Source of the DNA: an uncultured Brachyspira sp.
GTDB taxonomy: Bacteria; Spirochaetota; Brachyspiria; Brachyspirales; Brachyspiraceae
Direction: 5' to 3'
Length of the DNA: 10,144 nucleotides
NCBI GenBank assembly: GCA_934725655.1
Contig: CAKVCJ010000044.1
Coordinates: forward strand, 1 to 10,144
Shown here: piece by piece, positions 1 to 6,821 of the stretch
Layout of the letters: every line of letters begins with the position of its first letter
How positions within the stretch are numbered: position 1 is the first letter of the stretch
Program-made: the position numbers and the translations under genes
The notes under the pieces: generated by a model
Told to the model about the DNA's origin: nothing
What the model saw: only the letters and a program-made list of their open reading frames with translations
Database searches by the model: none

Positions 1-75
1 TGCGGCGGATGCGTAAATAGAATAGAAAGCTTGATAGAATACGCTAAAAAGAATAATTTTGAGCCTTTGCCATAA
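1..75 (+). CDS. C-terminal end of an unidentified gene (partial)
   Basis: The first reading frame is open from the window edge to a TAA at 73-75 and gives 24 residues beginning CGGCVNRIESLIEY. Twenty-four codons without a stop is a modest run, but the local composition is richer in G and C than the intergenic DNA and the frame ends properly. It converges on the repressor gene, whose stop lies only 16 bp away. The Cys-Gly-Gly-Cys pair might be a metal or redox site, but I do not recognise the family and assign no function. No terminator hairpin is visible in the short gap to the neighbour. Confidence 0.55.
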   Translation, partial: CGGCVNRIESLIEYAKKNNFEPLP

Positions 76-91
76 TATTATTTTTGCATAT

Positions 92-862
92 TTAGACGAC
101 GATAAATTCGCCCCCGCTTTCTTCGATAATATTTTTTATATTTTCGTTTAATACATCTGTTATAAATATATCTATGTCGTTAAAATCTGCAAATTTAACA
201 AGTCTATATTTTTCAAATTTAGAATTATCGCATAATAATATAGATTGTGCTGAACATTTTATCATTAACTCTTTTATATAGGCTAATGGTAAAGTGCCAA
301 CAGAAATACCTTTTTCAATAGAAAATCCTCCAGCAGATAAGAATACTTTATCCGCACTAAGTTCTTTTAATATTTTAGAAGTATATTCTCCAGTAGTCCA
401 ATGAAATCCATTTGTTAGAATTCCACCAAGAATTACAATATTAAATCCAAAAGGTTCAACTATAGAAGCGCAAGTAATATCATTTGTTATTATAGTAAGG
501 TCATTTTTAGTATTTAATAATTTTGCAAGTTCATGTATAGTCGTTCCAGAATCTAATATAAGAGTGTCTCCATCATCTATTAAACTTAAAGCCTTTTTAG
601 CCATGTTTCTTTTGGCTACTATGTTATCGTTTCTAAATTCCAACATTAATTCTTGTGAAGCTTTTGATTTTTTTAGTGCGCCTCCATGAGTTCTCGTTAA
701 TAAACCTAGTAATTCTAATTCTCTTAAATCGTTTCTTATAGTAGCTATTGACACATTAAAATATTCGCTTAATTCAATAACCGTAGCCTTTTTTCTGCTA
801 TTTATGTATTCTTTTATTTTTTCTCGTCTTTCTTCAACAAATATTATATCTTCATGTTCCAC
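92..862 (-). CDS. DeoR-family transcriptional repressor of the sugar operon
   Basis: This 256-residue protein has the classic DeoR-family layout. The N-terminal winged helix-turn-helix spans about residues 11-63, with recognition region SIATIRNDLRELELLG and the THGGA wing. The C-terminal DeoRC sugar-phosphate sensor domain spans about residues 75-235, with DSGTT at 104-108, LGG at 145-147 and the C-D-N-S-K-F motif at 211-216. Family members usually bind a phosphorylated sugar made by the pathway and release DNA. Translation starts at GTG (860-862), supported by a GGTGA ribosome binding site six bases upstream; there is no ATG at a suitable distance. The length is normal for the family. The gene is divergent from the nine-gene sugar operon, the usual arrangement for a local repressor, so it probably controls that operon and itself. 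The effector is not readable from the sequence; deoxyribose 5-phosphate is a guess from the neighbours. Confidence 0.93.
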   Translation of the reverse strand: MEHEDIIFVEERREKIKEYINSRKKATVIELSEYFNVSIATIRNDLRELELLGLLTRTHGGALKKSKASQELMLEFRNDNIVAKRNMAKKALSLIDDGDTLILDSGTTIHELAKLLNTKNDLTIITNDITCASIVEPFGFNIVILGGILTNGFHWTTGEYTSKILKELSADKVFLSAGGFSIEKGISVGTLPLAYIKELMIKCSAQSILLCDNSKFEKYRLVKFADFNDIDIFITDVLNENIKNIIEESGGEFIVV

Positions 863-875
863 TTTTATTCACCGT

Positions 876-890
876 ATAAAAAATTTTTAT
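876..890. promoter_or_regulatory. Inverted repeat in the repressor leader
   Basis: ATAAAAA and TTTTTAT form perfect 7-bp arms around a single central base. The repeat lies just upstream of the repressor's ribosome binding site (TCACC on the plus strand at 869-873). It could be an operator half or a weak leader hairpin, but A/T-only palindromes are common by chance in DNA this AT-rich. Confidence 0.25.
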
Positions 891-896
891 GCTTGA

Positions 897-902
897 ATTA
901 TA
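897..902 (-). promoter_or_regulatory. Candidate -10 element for the repressor gene
   Basis: Reading the minus strand, TATAAT is a perfect -10 hexamer 34 bases before the GTG start, predicting transcription start near 890. No good -35 lies 16-18 bp upstream (TATCAT at 17 bp). The promoter is therefore weak or helped by upstream sequence. The dyad at 921-933 overlaps the expected -35 position, as an autoregulatory operator would. Confidence 0.45.
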
Positions 903-920
903 ATACTTTTCTAAAATTAA

Positions 921-933
921 TGATAGTATATCA
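921..933. promoter_or_regulatory. Candidate repressor operator (dyad TGATA-GTA-TATCA)
   Basis: Two 5-bp arms, TGATA and TATCA, form a perfect inverted repeat around GTA. The dyad lies where the repressor gene's -35 should be. Single TGATA half-sites recur at 1015-1019 (inside the operon's -35) and 1066-1070 (in the leader). The symmetry is directly visible; that it binds the DeoR protein is inference. Five-base matches are frequent in AT-rich DNA. Confidence 0.35.
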
Positions 934-941
934 ATTTTTCA

Positions 942-1003
942 TATTATTTTTTATTATTTTTTATTATTTTTTATTATTTTTTATTATTTTTTATTATTTT
1001 TTA
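942..1003. repeat. Phased 10-bp tandem repeat (TTATTATTTT, about six copies)
   Basis: Five exact consecutive units TTATTATTTT fill 951-1000. A nine-base partial unit precedes them at 942 and a three-base start of another follows to 1003. Each junction makes a run of six Ts (six As on the other strand), so A-tracts recur every 10 bp, one helical turn. That spacing is the established recipe for intrinsically curved DNA. The block lies about 46-107 bp upstream of the predicted operon start and a similar distance from the repressor's predicted start, so it could act as an upstream promoter element for both. The tract is prone to slippage. Confidence 0.9.
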
Positions 1004-1013
1004 AATAAAATAC

Positions 1014-1042
1014 TTGATAAAATAAAATAGATATATTATACT
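1014..1042 (+). promoter_or_regulatory. Sigma70-type promoter of the nine-gene sugar operon
   Basis: A -35 element TTGATA (1014-1019) is followed after exactly 17 bp by a -10 element TATACT (1037-1042). Both are close to consensus, with ideal spacing. Transcription would start near 1049, giving a leader of about 46 bases before the first aldolase gene. The phased T-tract repeat ends ten bases upstream, in the position of an UP element. No riboswitch-sized structure fits in the leader. Confidence 0.65.
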
Positions 1043-1094
1043 ATTAAATATAATTAAATAAAAAATGATATAAAAAGGATAATTAGGATATAAT

Positions 1095-1754
1095 ATGTTG
1101 TCAAAAGAGAATATAGCTAAATTAATAGATAGCACGATTTTAAGACCTGAAAGCATTAAAGATGAAATTTGTAAATTATGCGAAGACGCTATCGAATACA
1201 ACTTTTTTTCCGTATGCGTAAATCCTACTTGGGTTAAATATTGCAAAGACAAATTGAATGATAGTTCGGTAAAAGTTTGTTCCGTAATAGGTTTTCCTCT
1301 CGGTGCTTTATCCACTGTTGATAAAGTTAATGAATCATTAAACGCAATAAAAAATGGAGTTGACGAACTTGATATGGTTATAAATATAGGTTTTTTAAAA
1401 GGTAAACAAATGGATTTATTTGAAAAGGATATAGCAAAGGTAAGAGAAGTTGCAAAAAATAAGTTATTAAAAGTTATTATAGAAACTTGCTTGCTAACCG
1501 ATGAAGAAAAAATTATAGCCTGCGAAATAACTAAAAAAGTTGGGGCAGATTTTGTAAAAACTAGCACGGGTTTTTCTTCTAGAGGAGCTACAGTTGAAGA
1601 TATCTCTCTTATGAGAAAAACTGTGGGTAACGATTTTGGGGTTAAGGCATCAGGTGGGATTAGAACATTGGATGATGTTTTAAAAATGCTAAATGCAGGT
1701 GCCAGCAGAATAGGCACGAGTAACGGTGTAAACATAATTAAAGAAATAAAATAA
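1095..1754 (+). CDS. deoC: Deoxyribose-phosphate aldolase (DeoC, copy 1)
   Basis: This cytosolic class I aldolase reversibly cleaves 2-deoxy-D-ribose 5-phosphate to D-glyceraldehyde 3-phosphate and acetaldehyde. The protein has 219 residues, the normal length for the short bacterial form. Schiff-base Lys155 lies in VKTSTGF, the second catalytic lysine Lys184 in VKASGGIR, and the catalytic aspartate Asp93 in ELDMV. Other family hallmarks are present: VCVNP with Cys41, IGFPLGA at 65-71 and KVIIETCLL at 126-134. One deviation is D-S-T at 12-14 where many relatives have D-H-T. ATG 1095 is preceded by AGGA six bases upstream. It is the first gene of the operon, directly behind the promoter, and 34 bp precede the binding-protein gene. 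It matches the family consensus better than the second aldolase at 7760, so it is the better candidate for true DeoC activity. Confidence 0.93.
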   Translation: MLSKENIAKLIDSTILRPESIKDEICKLCEDAIEYNFFSVCVNPTWVKYCKDKLNDSSVKVCSVIGFPLGALSTVDKVNESLNAIKNGVDELDMVINIGFLKGKQMDLFEKDIAKVREVAKNKLLKVIIETCLLTDEEKIIACEITKKVGADFVKTSTGFSSRGATVEDISLMRKTVGNDFGVKASGGIRTLDDVLKMLNAGASRIGTSNGVNIIKEIK

Positions 1755-1760
1755 AAAAAT

Positions 1761-1775
1761 GCCATGATATATGGC
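1761..1775 (+). other. Small hairpin before the binding-protein gene
   Basis: GCCAT and ATGGC form a perfect 5-bp stem around a five-base loop in the gap between aldolase 1 and the binding-protein gene, two bases before its AGGAG site. No T-run follows, so it is not a terminator. It could modulate processing or translation of the binding-protein message. The short stem may be chance. Confidence 0.3.
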
Positions 1776-1788
1776 GAGGAGAGAAAAA

Positions 1789-2769
1789 ATGAAAAACTTT
1801 TTAGTATCTTTAATTGTTTTAATTAGTTTTTTGGCATGTGGCCAAGGCGCGTCTTCACAAAAAGATGCAAAGAAAGTAGCTGTTATATTAAAAGCTACCG
1901 ATTCAGAATTCTGGCAATCTATGGCAGAAGGAGCCAGGAAATATGTTGAACATAATCCTGGTAAAGTAGAAGTAACCATATATGGTCCACCAACAGAAGC
2001 CGATATAGCACAATTAGTTTCTATATTGGAAAATGTTGTATCTCAAAAACCTGACGGTATATTAGTTGCTCCGCCTAACGCCGATTCTATAGTAGCTGCG
2101 GTAAATGATGCCAGAAATTTAGGTATTCCTGTGGTAACTGCAGATAACAGTATTAACACAGAAGTAAATGCCCATATAGCCACGGATAATATAGAAGGAG
2201 GAGCATCGGTTGCAAACGCTTTAGTAGATTATATGAATTCTAAAAATAAACCTTTAAGCGGTAGTATAGCTATCGTGGCGCCAGATGTATTTGAGGTTAT
2301 TGATAAAAGAATAACAGGTTTTGTCGATAGAATGAAAGTTATAGCGCCGCAAATGAAAATATTGCCTCCAAGATATTGCGATAACGATATAGCAAAATCA
2401 TTAAATATTTCGCAAGATATTATTTTATCGCAAAAAGATTTGGTAGCGTTTTATGGTGCTAATAACCACAGTGCTGACGGTGTAGCAAGAGCTCTGAGGG
2501 AAACTGGCAAATATGGGGAAATTTTTGCCGTAGCTTATGATTCTGACCCAGAAGAAGTGCAAGCTCTTTCTGATGGTATATTAAATGCTCTAATAGTCCA
2601 AGACCCATGGGCTTTGGGTTATAAAGGAGTTGAATTCGTTTTGGCTTCTATAAATAATGAAAGCGTTCCAGAGTATTTTAATCCAGGCGTATTTGTTGTA
2701 ACTAAAGAAAATATGCAGGAAGAAAAAATGAAAGCGGTTTTAGACCCAAAACTCAGAAATGAGTATTAA
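1789..2769 (+). CDS. Sugar ABC transporter substrate-binding lipoprotein (RbsB-like)
   Basis: This extracytoplasmic binding protein of the ribose/galactose class (Peripla_BP_4 fold) would deliver a monosaccharide to the ATPase and permease encoded downstream. An in-frame ATG at 1771 is rejected because its codons contain the AGGAG ribosome binding site (1777-1781). The ATG at 1789, seven bases after it, gives 326 residues. Residues 1-16 form a lipoprotein signal, with the lipid-bearing Cys17 in F-L-A-C, a relaxed lipobox of the kind tolerated in spirochaetes. Aligned by eye with E. coli RbsB, likely ligand contacts are Phe41-Trp42, Asp119, Arg174, Asn225, Asp251 and Gln271. The Arg beside the first Asp in RbsB (Asp89-Arg90) is Asn120 here, so the ligand may not be ribose. 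The gene lies between aldolase 1 and the aldo/keto reductase. Confidence 0.93.
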   Translation: MKNFLVSLIVLISFLACGQGASSQKDAKKVAVILKATDSEFWQSMAEGARKYVEHNPGKVEVTIYGPPTEADIAQLVSILENVVSQKPDGILVAPPNADSIVAAVNDARNLGIPVVTADNSINTEVNAHIATDNIEGGASVANALVDYMNSKNKPLSGSIAIVAPDVFEVIDKRITGFVDRMKVIAPQMKILPPRYCDNDIAKSLNISQDIILSQKDLVAFYGANNHSADGVARALRETGKYGEIFAVAYDSDPEEVQALSDGILNALIVQDPWALGYKGVEFVLASINNESVPEYFNPGVFVVTKENMQEEKMKAVLDPKLRNEY

Positions 2770-2803
2770 TTAATAAATTAAAAAATAAATAAAAGGATAA
2801 AGT

Positions 2804-3772
2804 ATGATATATCGTGTAGTAGATAGAATACCAGATTTAAAGTTTTCTTTATTAGGATTTGGTTGTTGGTCATTGGGAAATTCAAGCAATTGGACTAACT
2901 CCAACGATGAATCTTCTATAGAAGCCATAAAAACGGCTATAGAACAAGGGATAAACTTTTTTGACACCGCTCCTGTTTATGGTTTTGGAACTTCCGAAAT
3001 ATTATTGGGCAGAGCTATAAAAGGATATAGTAGAGAAAAGTTAATAATAGCCAGTAAGTGCGGTTTAGTATGGGATGATAAACATCAAACAAAAAATGAA
3101 TTATCCGAATCTTCCATAATGAATGAAATTGATAATAGTTTAAATAGACTCGGAGTAGATTATATAGATATATATCAACTTCATTGGCCAGACCCTAATA
3201 CTCCTTTAGATAAGGTTCTATCTACTATGCAAAAAATAATAGATAATAATAAAATAAGGTATATAGGTTTTAGTAATTTCTGTTTATCAGACATAAAACA
3301 GTTTTCTAATAATAAAAAAATTGTATCCTTTCAAGGCTTATACAATGTTTTAGAGCAAAATAGCAATAGTTATCATAATATAAATCTTGGTTACAGAATG
3401 AAAGACGATATATTGCCGTTTTGTAAAGAAATGGGATTAGCCGTATTTCCTTATAGTCCGTTAATGCAAGGGCTTTTAACGGATAGCTTTAATATTTCTA
3501 AAATAGATTCAAAAGATGTAAGAAATGCAAATCCTAATTTAAAAGATAAAGTATATTTGGATAAAGTTGATAAGTTGAAAAATTATTCTAAAAAGATTGG
3601 CGTAAAACTTATAGAACTTGCTTACGGATGGTTAAAGTATCAAAAAGCTATAACTTCTATTATTAGCGGGGCGAAATCAAAAGAACAGGTTTTATCAAAT
3701 ATTAATGCATTAGAATGCGATGTTATAGGCGAGAAAGAATTTAATGAGATAAATAAAATTGTAGAGCAGTAA
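2804..3772 (+). CDS. Aldo/keto reductase (AKR11/IolS-like)
   Basis: This NAD(P)H-dependent TIM-barrel oxidoreductase has 322 residues, typical length. The catalytic tetrad is complete: Asp54 in FFDTA, Tyr59 in PVYG, Lys85 in ASKCG and His127 in QLHW. IGFSNF at 154-159 and SGAKSKEQ at 288-295 mark the usual cofactor-binding strands. Motifs such as APVYGFGTSE and SKCGLVWDD resemble the IolS/YhdN-type branch, whose members act on sugars, cyclitols or small aldehydes. ATG 2804 follows AAGGA six bases upstream. The gene sits between the binding protein and ATPase of the transporter, so it is co-transcribed with sugar uptake. It might reduce acetaldehyde released by the aldolases, or convert the incoming sugar before phosphorylation. 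The sequence does not decide between these. Confidence 0.9.
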   Translation: MIYRVVDRIPDLKFSLLGFGCWSLGNSSNWTNSNDESSIEAIKTAIEQGINFFDTAPVYGFGTSEILLGRAIKGYSREKLIIASKCGLVWDDKHQTKNELSESSIMNEIDNSLNRLGVDYIDIYQLHWPDPNTPLDKVLSTMQKIIDNNKIRYIGFSNFCLSDIKQFSNNKKIVSFQGLYNVLEQNSNSYHNINLGYRMKDDILPFCKEMGLAVFPYSPLMQGLLTDSFNISKIDSKDVRNANPNLKDKVYLDKVDKLKNYSKKIGVKLIELAYGWLKYQKAITSIISGAKSKEQVLSNINALECDVIGEKEFNEINKIVEQ

Positions 3773-3791
3773 TCTATATTGGAGTTATAAA

Positions 3792-5282
3792 TTGAAACAG
3801 TTACTTTTTATGAAAAATATATCCAAATCTTTTGGAGTTACAAAAGCTTTAGATAATGTTAATCTAAAATTAAATTCTGGAGAATGTCTAGCGTTAATGG
3901 GTGAAAATGGAGCTGGAAAATCGACATTAATAAAAATATTAATGGGCGTTTATCAAAAGGATTCTGGAGAAATTTTTGTTGAAGATAACAAAGTTAATAT
4001 TTATAAGCCTATAAACGCTAAACAAAATGGAATTTCTGCAGTTTATCAAGATGTATTTTTAGCTAAACAGCTTACTATTGGAGAAAATTTTTTCTTAGGG
4101 AATTTACCAAAAAATAAATTCGGAATTATAGATTGGGATAAAGTTTATTCTGAAAGCGATAAACATTTGAAAGCTTTAAATATAGATTTAGATTCTAAAG
4201 AAAAGTTATCAAAATTACCCATAGCTGGACAGCAGATGGTAGCTATAGCAAAATCCATATATCAAAATGCAAAAATTCTTATTTTGGACGAACCTACTGC
4301 CCTTCTTACGAATGATGAAAAATTGCAAATATTTGAAATTATAAATCGTTTAAAAAGTCAAGGTTGCGGAATTATTTATGTATCTCACAGAATGGAAGAA
4401 ATTTTTGAAATATCCGATAGAGTTACAATACTTAAAGATGGTCAGTATATAGATACTCTTAATACTAAAGAAACGGATGAAAATACTTTAGTTAAATTAA
4501 TGGTTGGGAGGTCTTTTGTTGATATGTATAATATAGAAAGTCATTCCACCGATAAAGTTGTTTTAGATGTTGATAATATAAGTTCATTTGATAATAAAAT
4601 AAGAAATATTTCTTTCAATCTTAAGCAAAGCGAGATATTAGGTATGTTTGGATTAGTTGGTTCGGGAAGGAGCGAAATTATGAGGATGATTTTTGGAGCT
4701 GATAAATTGTCTTCTGGGGATATTAAAATTTACGATAAAAAAGTCCGTTTTAAAAATCCTAAACAAGCAATTAAAAATCGTATAGGTTTTATAGCTGAAG
4801 ATAGAAAGCATCAATCTTTAGCTTTAAATTTATGCATTAAAGATAATATCAATTTGCCGTCTTTAGATAATATTAGTAAATTTGGGTTTATAAATGCAAA
4901 GAAAATGATAAATAATTCAAAACAATATGTGAATAAATTACACATAAAAGTTCAAAATATAAATCAAAGCGTTAACTCCTTAAGTGGCGGTAATCAACAA
5001 AAAGTTGTTATAGGAAAATGGCTATTAACTGGATCGCAAATACTTATTGCCGATGAACCTACTATAGGAGTAGATGTTGGAGCAAGAGCGGAGATATATA
5101 AGTTATTTGAGAATTTGACAGCATCTGGAGTTTCAATAATTTTGATTTCTTCTTATTTGCCAGAAGTAATGGGACTCTCGGATAGAATAATGGTTATGCA
5201 TGAGGGAGTAAATATGGGGATTTTACAAAAGAATGAATTTAGCGAAGAAAAAATTATGGCTTTAGCGTCAGGTTTAAATTAA
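3792..5282 (+). CDS. Sugar ABC transporter ATP-binding protein (double NBD, RbsA-like)
   Basis: This 496-residue protein carries two fused nucleotide-binding domains, as in RbsA, MglA and XylG, and energises uptake at the inner face of the membrane. Domain 1 has Walker A GENGAGKST (37-45), signature LPIAGQQ (142-148), Walker B ILILDEPT (162-169) and switch His199. Domain 2 has the degenerate Walker A GLVGSGRSE (287-295) with Arg replacing Lys, signature LSGGNQQK (397-404) and Walker B ILIADEPT (417-424). The degenerate second site is normal for this family. The start is TTG at 3792, seven bases after GGAG (3781-3784). The next in-frame ATG (3810) lies too far from that site and would remove the conserved beginning of the first strand. 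It is encoded directly before its permease. Confidence 0.95.
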   Translation: MKQLLFMKNISKSFGVTKALDNVNLKLNSGECLALMGENGAGKSTLIKILMGVYQKDSGEIFVEDNKVNIYKPINAKQNGISAVYQDVFLAKQLTIGENFFLGNLPKNKFGIIDWDKVYSESDKHLKALNIDLDSKEKLSKLPIAGQQMVAIAKSIYQNAKILILDEPTALLTNDEKLQIFEIINRLKSQGCGIIYVSHRMEEIFEISDRVTILKDGQYIDTLNTKETDENTLVKLMVGRSFVDMYNIESHSTDKVVLDVDNISSFDNKIRNISFNLKQSEILGMFGLVGSGRSEIMRMIFGADKLSSGDIKIYDKKVRFKNPKQAIKNRIGFIAEDRKHQSLALNLCIKDNINLPSLDNISKFGFINAKKMINNSKQYVNKLHIKVQNINQSVNSLSGGNQQKVVIGKWLLTGSQILIADEPTIGVDVGARAEIYKLFENLTASGVSIILISSYLPEVMGLSDRIMVMHEGVNMGILQKNEFSEEKIMALASGLN

Positions 5283-5308
5283 TTTTTATATTTGGAGGAT
5301 ATAATAAA

Positions 5309-6268
5309 ATGAATAAAAAGAAAAAGGCTATTAATTTAGGAACTATTGGAACTTTAGTTTTAATTATTATAGTTATGTCTATAGCTTTATTAATTATGAG
5401 ACCAAATTCTTTTGGGACTTATACGAATCTTAATAACTTGCTTCGACAAACATCTATTAATGGTATTATAGCGCTTGGAATGACGGTTGTAATTATTACG
5501 GCTGGAATAGATTTGTCGGTCGGTGCCATAGTTGCATATACAGGGGTTTTAGTTTCTCAATTAACAGTGTTGCATAATACTCCTGTTGTTTTAGCCGTAT
5601 TTGTTGCTTTAGTTTTGGGCGGTGTAATCGGCGTTTTTAACGGGTTTTTAATTTATGACGCGAAGATACCTCCGTTTATAGCTACAATGGGGACTATGAC
5701 TATTTTAAGAGGATTCGTTAAGTTTATTACTGGCGGTCGAATGATAAATAATGTTCCTGTATCATTAACAAACATATCTCAAATAAATATACTTGGAATT
5801 CCATTTTTATTTTTAATATGGTTTTTATTAATTTTAATTACGCATGTATTTTTAAATAAGACCACATCTGGTAGAAATATTTACGCTTTAGGAAGTAGTA
5901 GAGAGGTAGCAAGACTTAGCGGAATAAGCATAAGAAAACACATATATATGGCTTATACTATATGCGGTTTTTTTTCTGGTATAGCTGGTATATTATTAGT
6001 TTCTCGTCTTGGGGCTGGAATACCCACAGCTGGTCAGTCCTATGAACTTGACGCGATAGCTTCAAGCGTAATCGGCGGAGCTTCTCTAACTGGGGCGGAA
6101 GGAAGCGCTATAGGGACAGTTTTAGGAGCTTTTATAATGCAATTATTAAGAAACGGCGGCAATTTACTTGGAATAGACCCGTTTATTTTAGAGATGATAA
6201 TAGGTTCTTTGATAGTTGTATCTGTTTATATAGACCAACTAAGAAGAGCAAAAAAAGATAACGAATAA
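5309..6268 (+). CDS. Sugar ABC transporter permease (RbsC-like)
   Basis: This inner-membrane permease of the BPD_transp_2 family has 319 residues and roughly eight to ten hydrophobic segments (for example 14-30, 50-85, 92-115, 160-181, 213-231, 267-281, 293-308). Family hallmarks are ALGMTVVIITAGIDLSVGA (55-73) and the cytoplasmic coupling region around GRNIYALGSSREVARLSGI (188-206), where relatives usually have G-N-P/S-E-A-A-R-L-S-G. The positively charged tail ends the last helix. ATG 5309 follows a strong GGAGG ten bases upstream. It is the only permease gene in the operon, so it presumably works as a homodimer with the single binding protein and fused ATPase, as in the ribose system. Confidence 0.95.
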   Translation: MNKKKKAINLGTIGTLVLIIIVMSIALLIMRPNSFGTYTNLNNLLRQTSINGIIALGMTVVIITAGIDLSVGAIVAYTGVLVSQLTVLHNTPVVLAVFVALVLGGVIGVFNGFLIYDAKIPPFIATMGTMTILRGFVKFITGGRMINNVPVSLTNISQINILGIPFLFLIWFLLILITHVFLNKTTSGRNIYALGSSREVARLSGISIRKHIYMAYTICGFFSGIAGILLVSRLGAGIPTAGQSYELDAIASSVIGGASLTGAEGSAIGTVLGAFIMQLLRNGGNLLGIDPFILEMIIGSLIVVSVYIDQLRRAKKDNE

Positions 6269-6288
6269 ATTTTTTGGAGGAAACAAAA

Positions 6289-6810
6289 ATGAAGCGAAAA
6301 GGAATCTTAAATACCGAGATTGTAACTTTAATATCTGAGCTCAGACATGGGCATTCTATAATGGTTACGGATGCGGGTTTTCCAACCCCGTATAACGCTA
6401 AAGTTATAGATTTAGCTATAGTTAAGAATGTGCCTACTATAGAATTCATATTAAAGCTTATGGATAGCGAAATGGTGACAGAAAAAATAATATTCGCTAA
6501 AGAGTTAAGGACAAATAATCCTTCTTTATACAAAAAAGTATTAGATATATATACCGATGCAGATAAAGAAGAAGTAATGCATACGGATTTAATATCTAAA
6601 TATTCAAAAGATATTAAGTGTTTCATACATACTGGAGAGTATTCTCCTTGGGGGAATATAATTATAGTAGCTGGAACGGACCCGTATCTTTGGTTTGAAG
6701 ATGAAACAACTTTAATACCTGAATTTTATCATAAAAGATTCAAACAAATAAAAGAATCTGGAAAAGATAATATGTTTCAAAAAGATGGATTTAAAAGAAA
6801 AGATTATTAA
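6289..6810 (+). CDS. rbsD: RbsD/FucU-type sugar mutarotase, extended and divergent
   Basis: RbsD/FucU proteins interconvert ring forms or anomers of monosaccharides (ribose pyranose/furanose, fucose anomers) so that the kinase receives the correct form. The true start is ATG 6289, eight bases after GGAGG (6276-6280); an in-frame TTG at 6274 lies inside that site. The protein has 173 residues. The N-terminus KGILNTEI, His20, Asp28 in VTDAGFP, His98 and TGEYSPWGN (116-123) are recognisable. Trp121 replaces the conserved binding Tyr (PYAN or KYGN in known members) and His22 replaces the Asp of G-H-T/G-D. About 40 residues follow the point where RbsD normally ends (near 130), with no recognisable motif. 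The gene precedes the PfkB kinase by 11 bp. Mutarotase activity is likely; the substrate may not be ribose. Confidence 0.85.
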   Translation: MKRKGILNTEIVTLISELRHGHSIMVTDAGFPTPYNAKVIDLAIVKNVPTIEFILKLMDSEMVTEKIIFAKELRTNNPSLYKKVLDIYTDADKEEVMHTDLISKYSKDIKCFIHTGEYSPWGNIIIVAGTDPYLWFEDETTLIPEFYHKRFKQIKESGKDNMFQKDGFKRKDY

Positions 6811-6821
6811 TAGGAGTTTAT

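Noticed and set aside
942..1003. CRISPR-like or mobile-element repeat
   Set aside because: The units are 10 bp and directly adjacent with no spacers, so this is a simple tandem repeat.
1001..1765. Long open frame on the minus strand opposite aldolase 1
   Set aside because: It overlaps the well-supported DeoC gene and its promoter. Its composition is that of an antisense shadow of an AT-rich gene: hydrophobic, with no recognisable domain.
1771..1788. Upstream ATG that would add six residues to the binding protein
   Set aside because: These codons contain the AGGAG ribosome binding site that serves ATG 1789, and the signal peptide starts properly at 1789.
4215..4235. Apparently degenerate first ABC signature (LPIAGQQ)
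   Set aside because: The first signature motif is variable in the fused sugar ATPases (RbsA, MglA and AraG all deviate from LSGGQ), so it does not indicate loss of function.
6274..6288. Upstream TTG start for the mutarotase
   Set aside because: The codons overlap the GGAGG ribosome binding site. Family alignment starts at the ATG at 6289 (MKRKGILN, as in MKKGTVLN).
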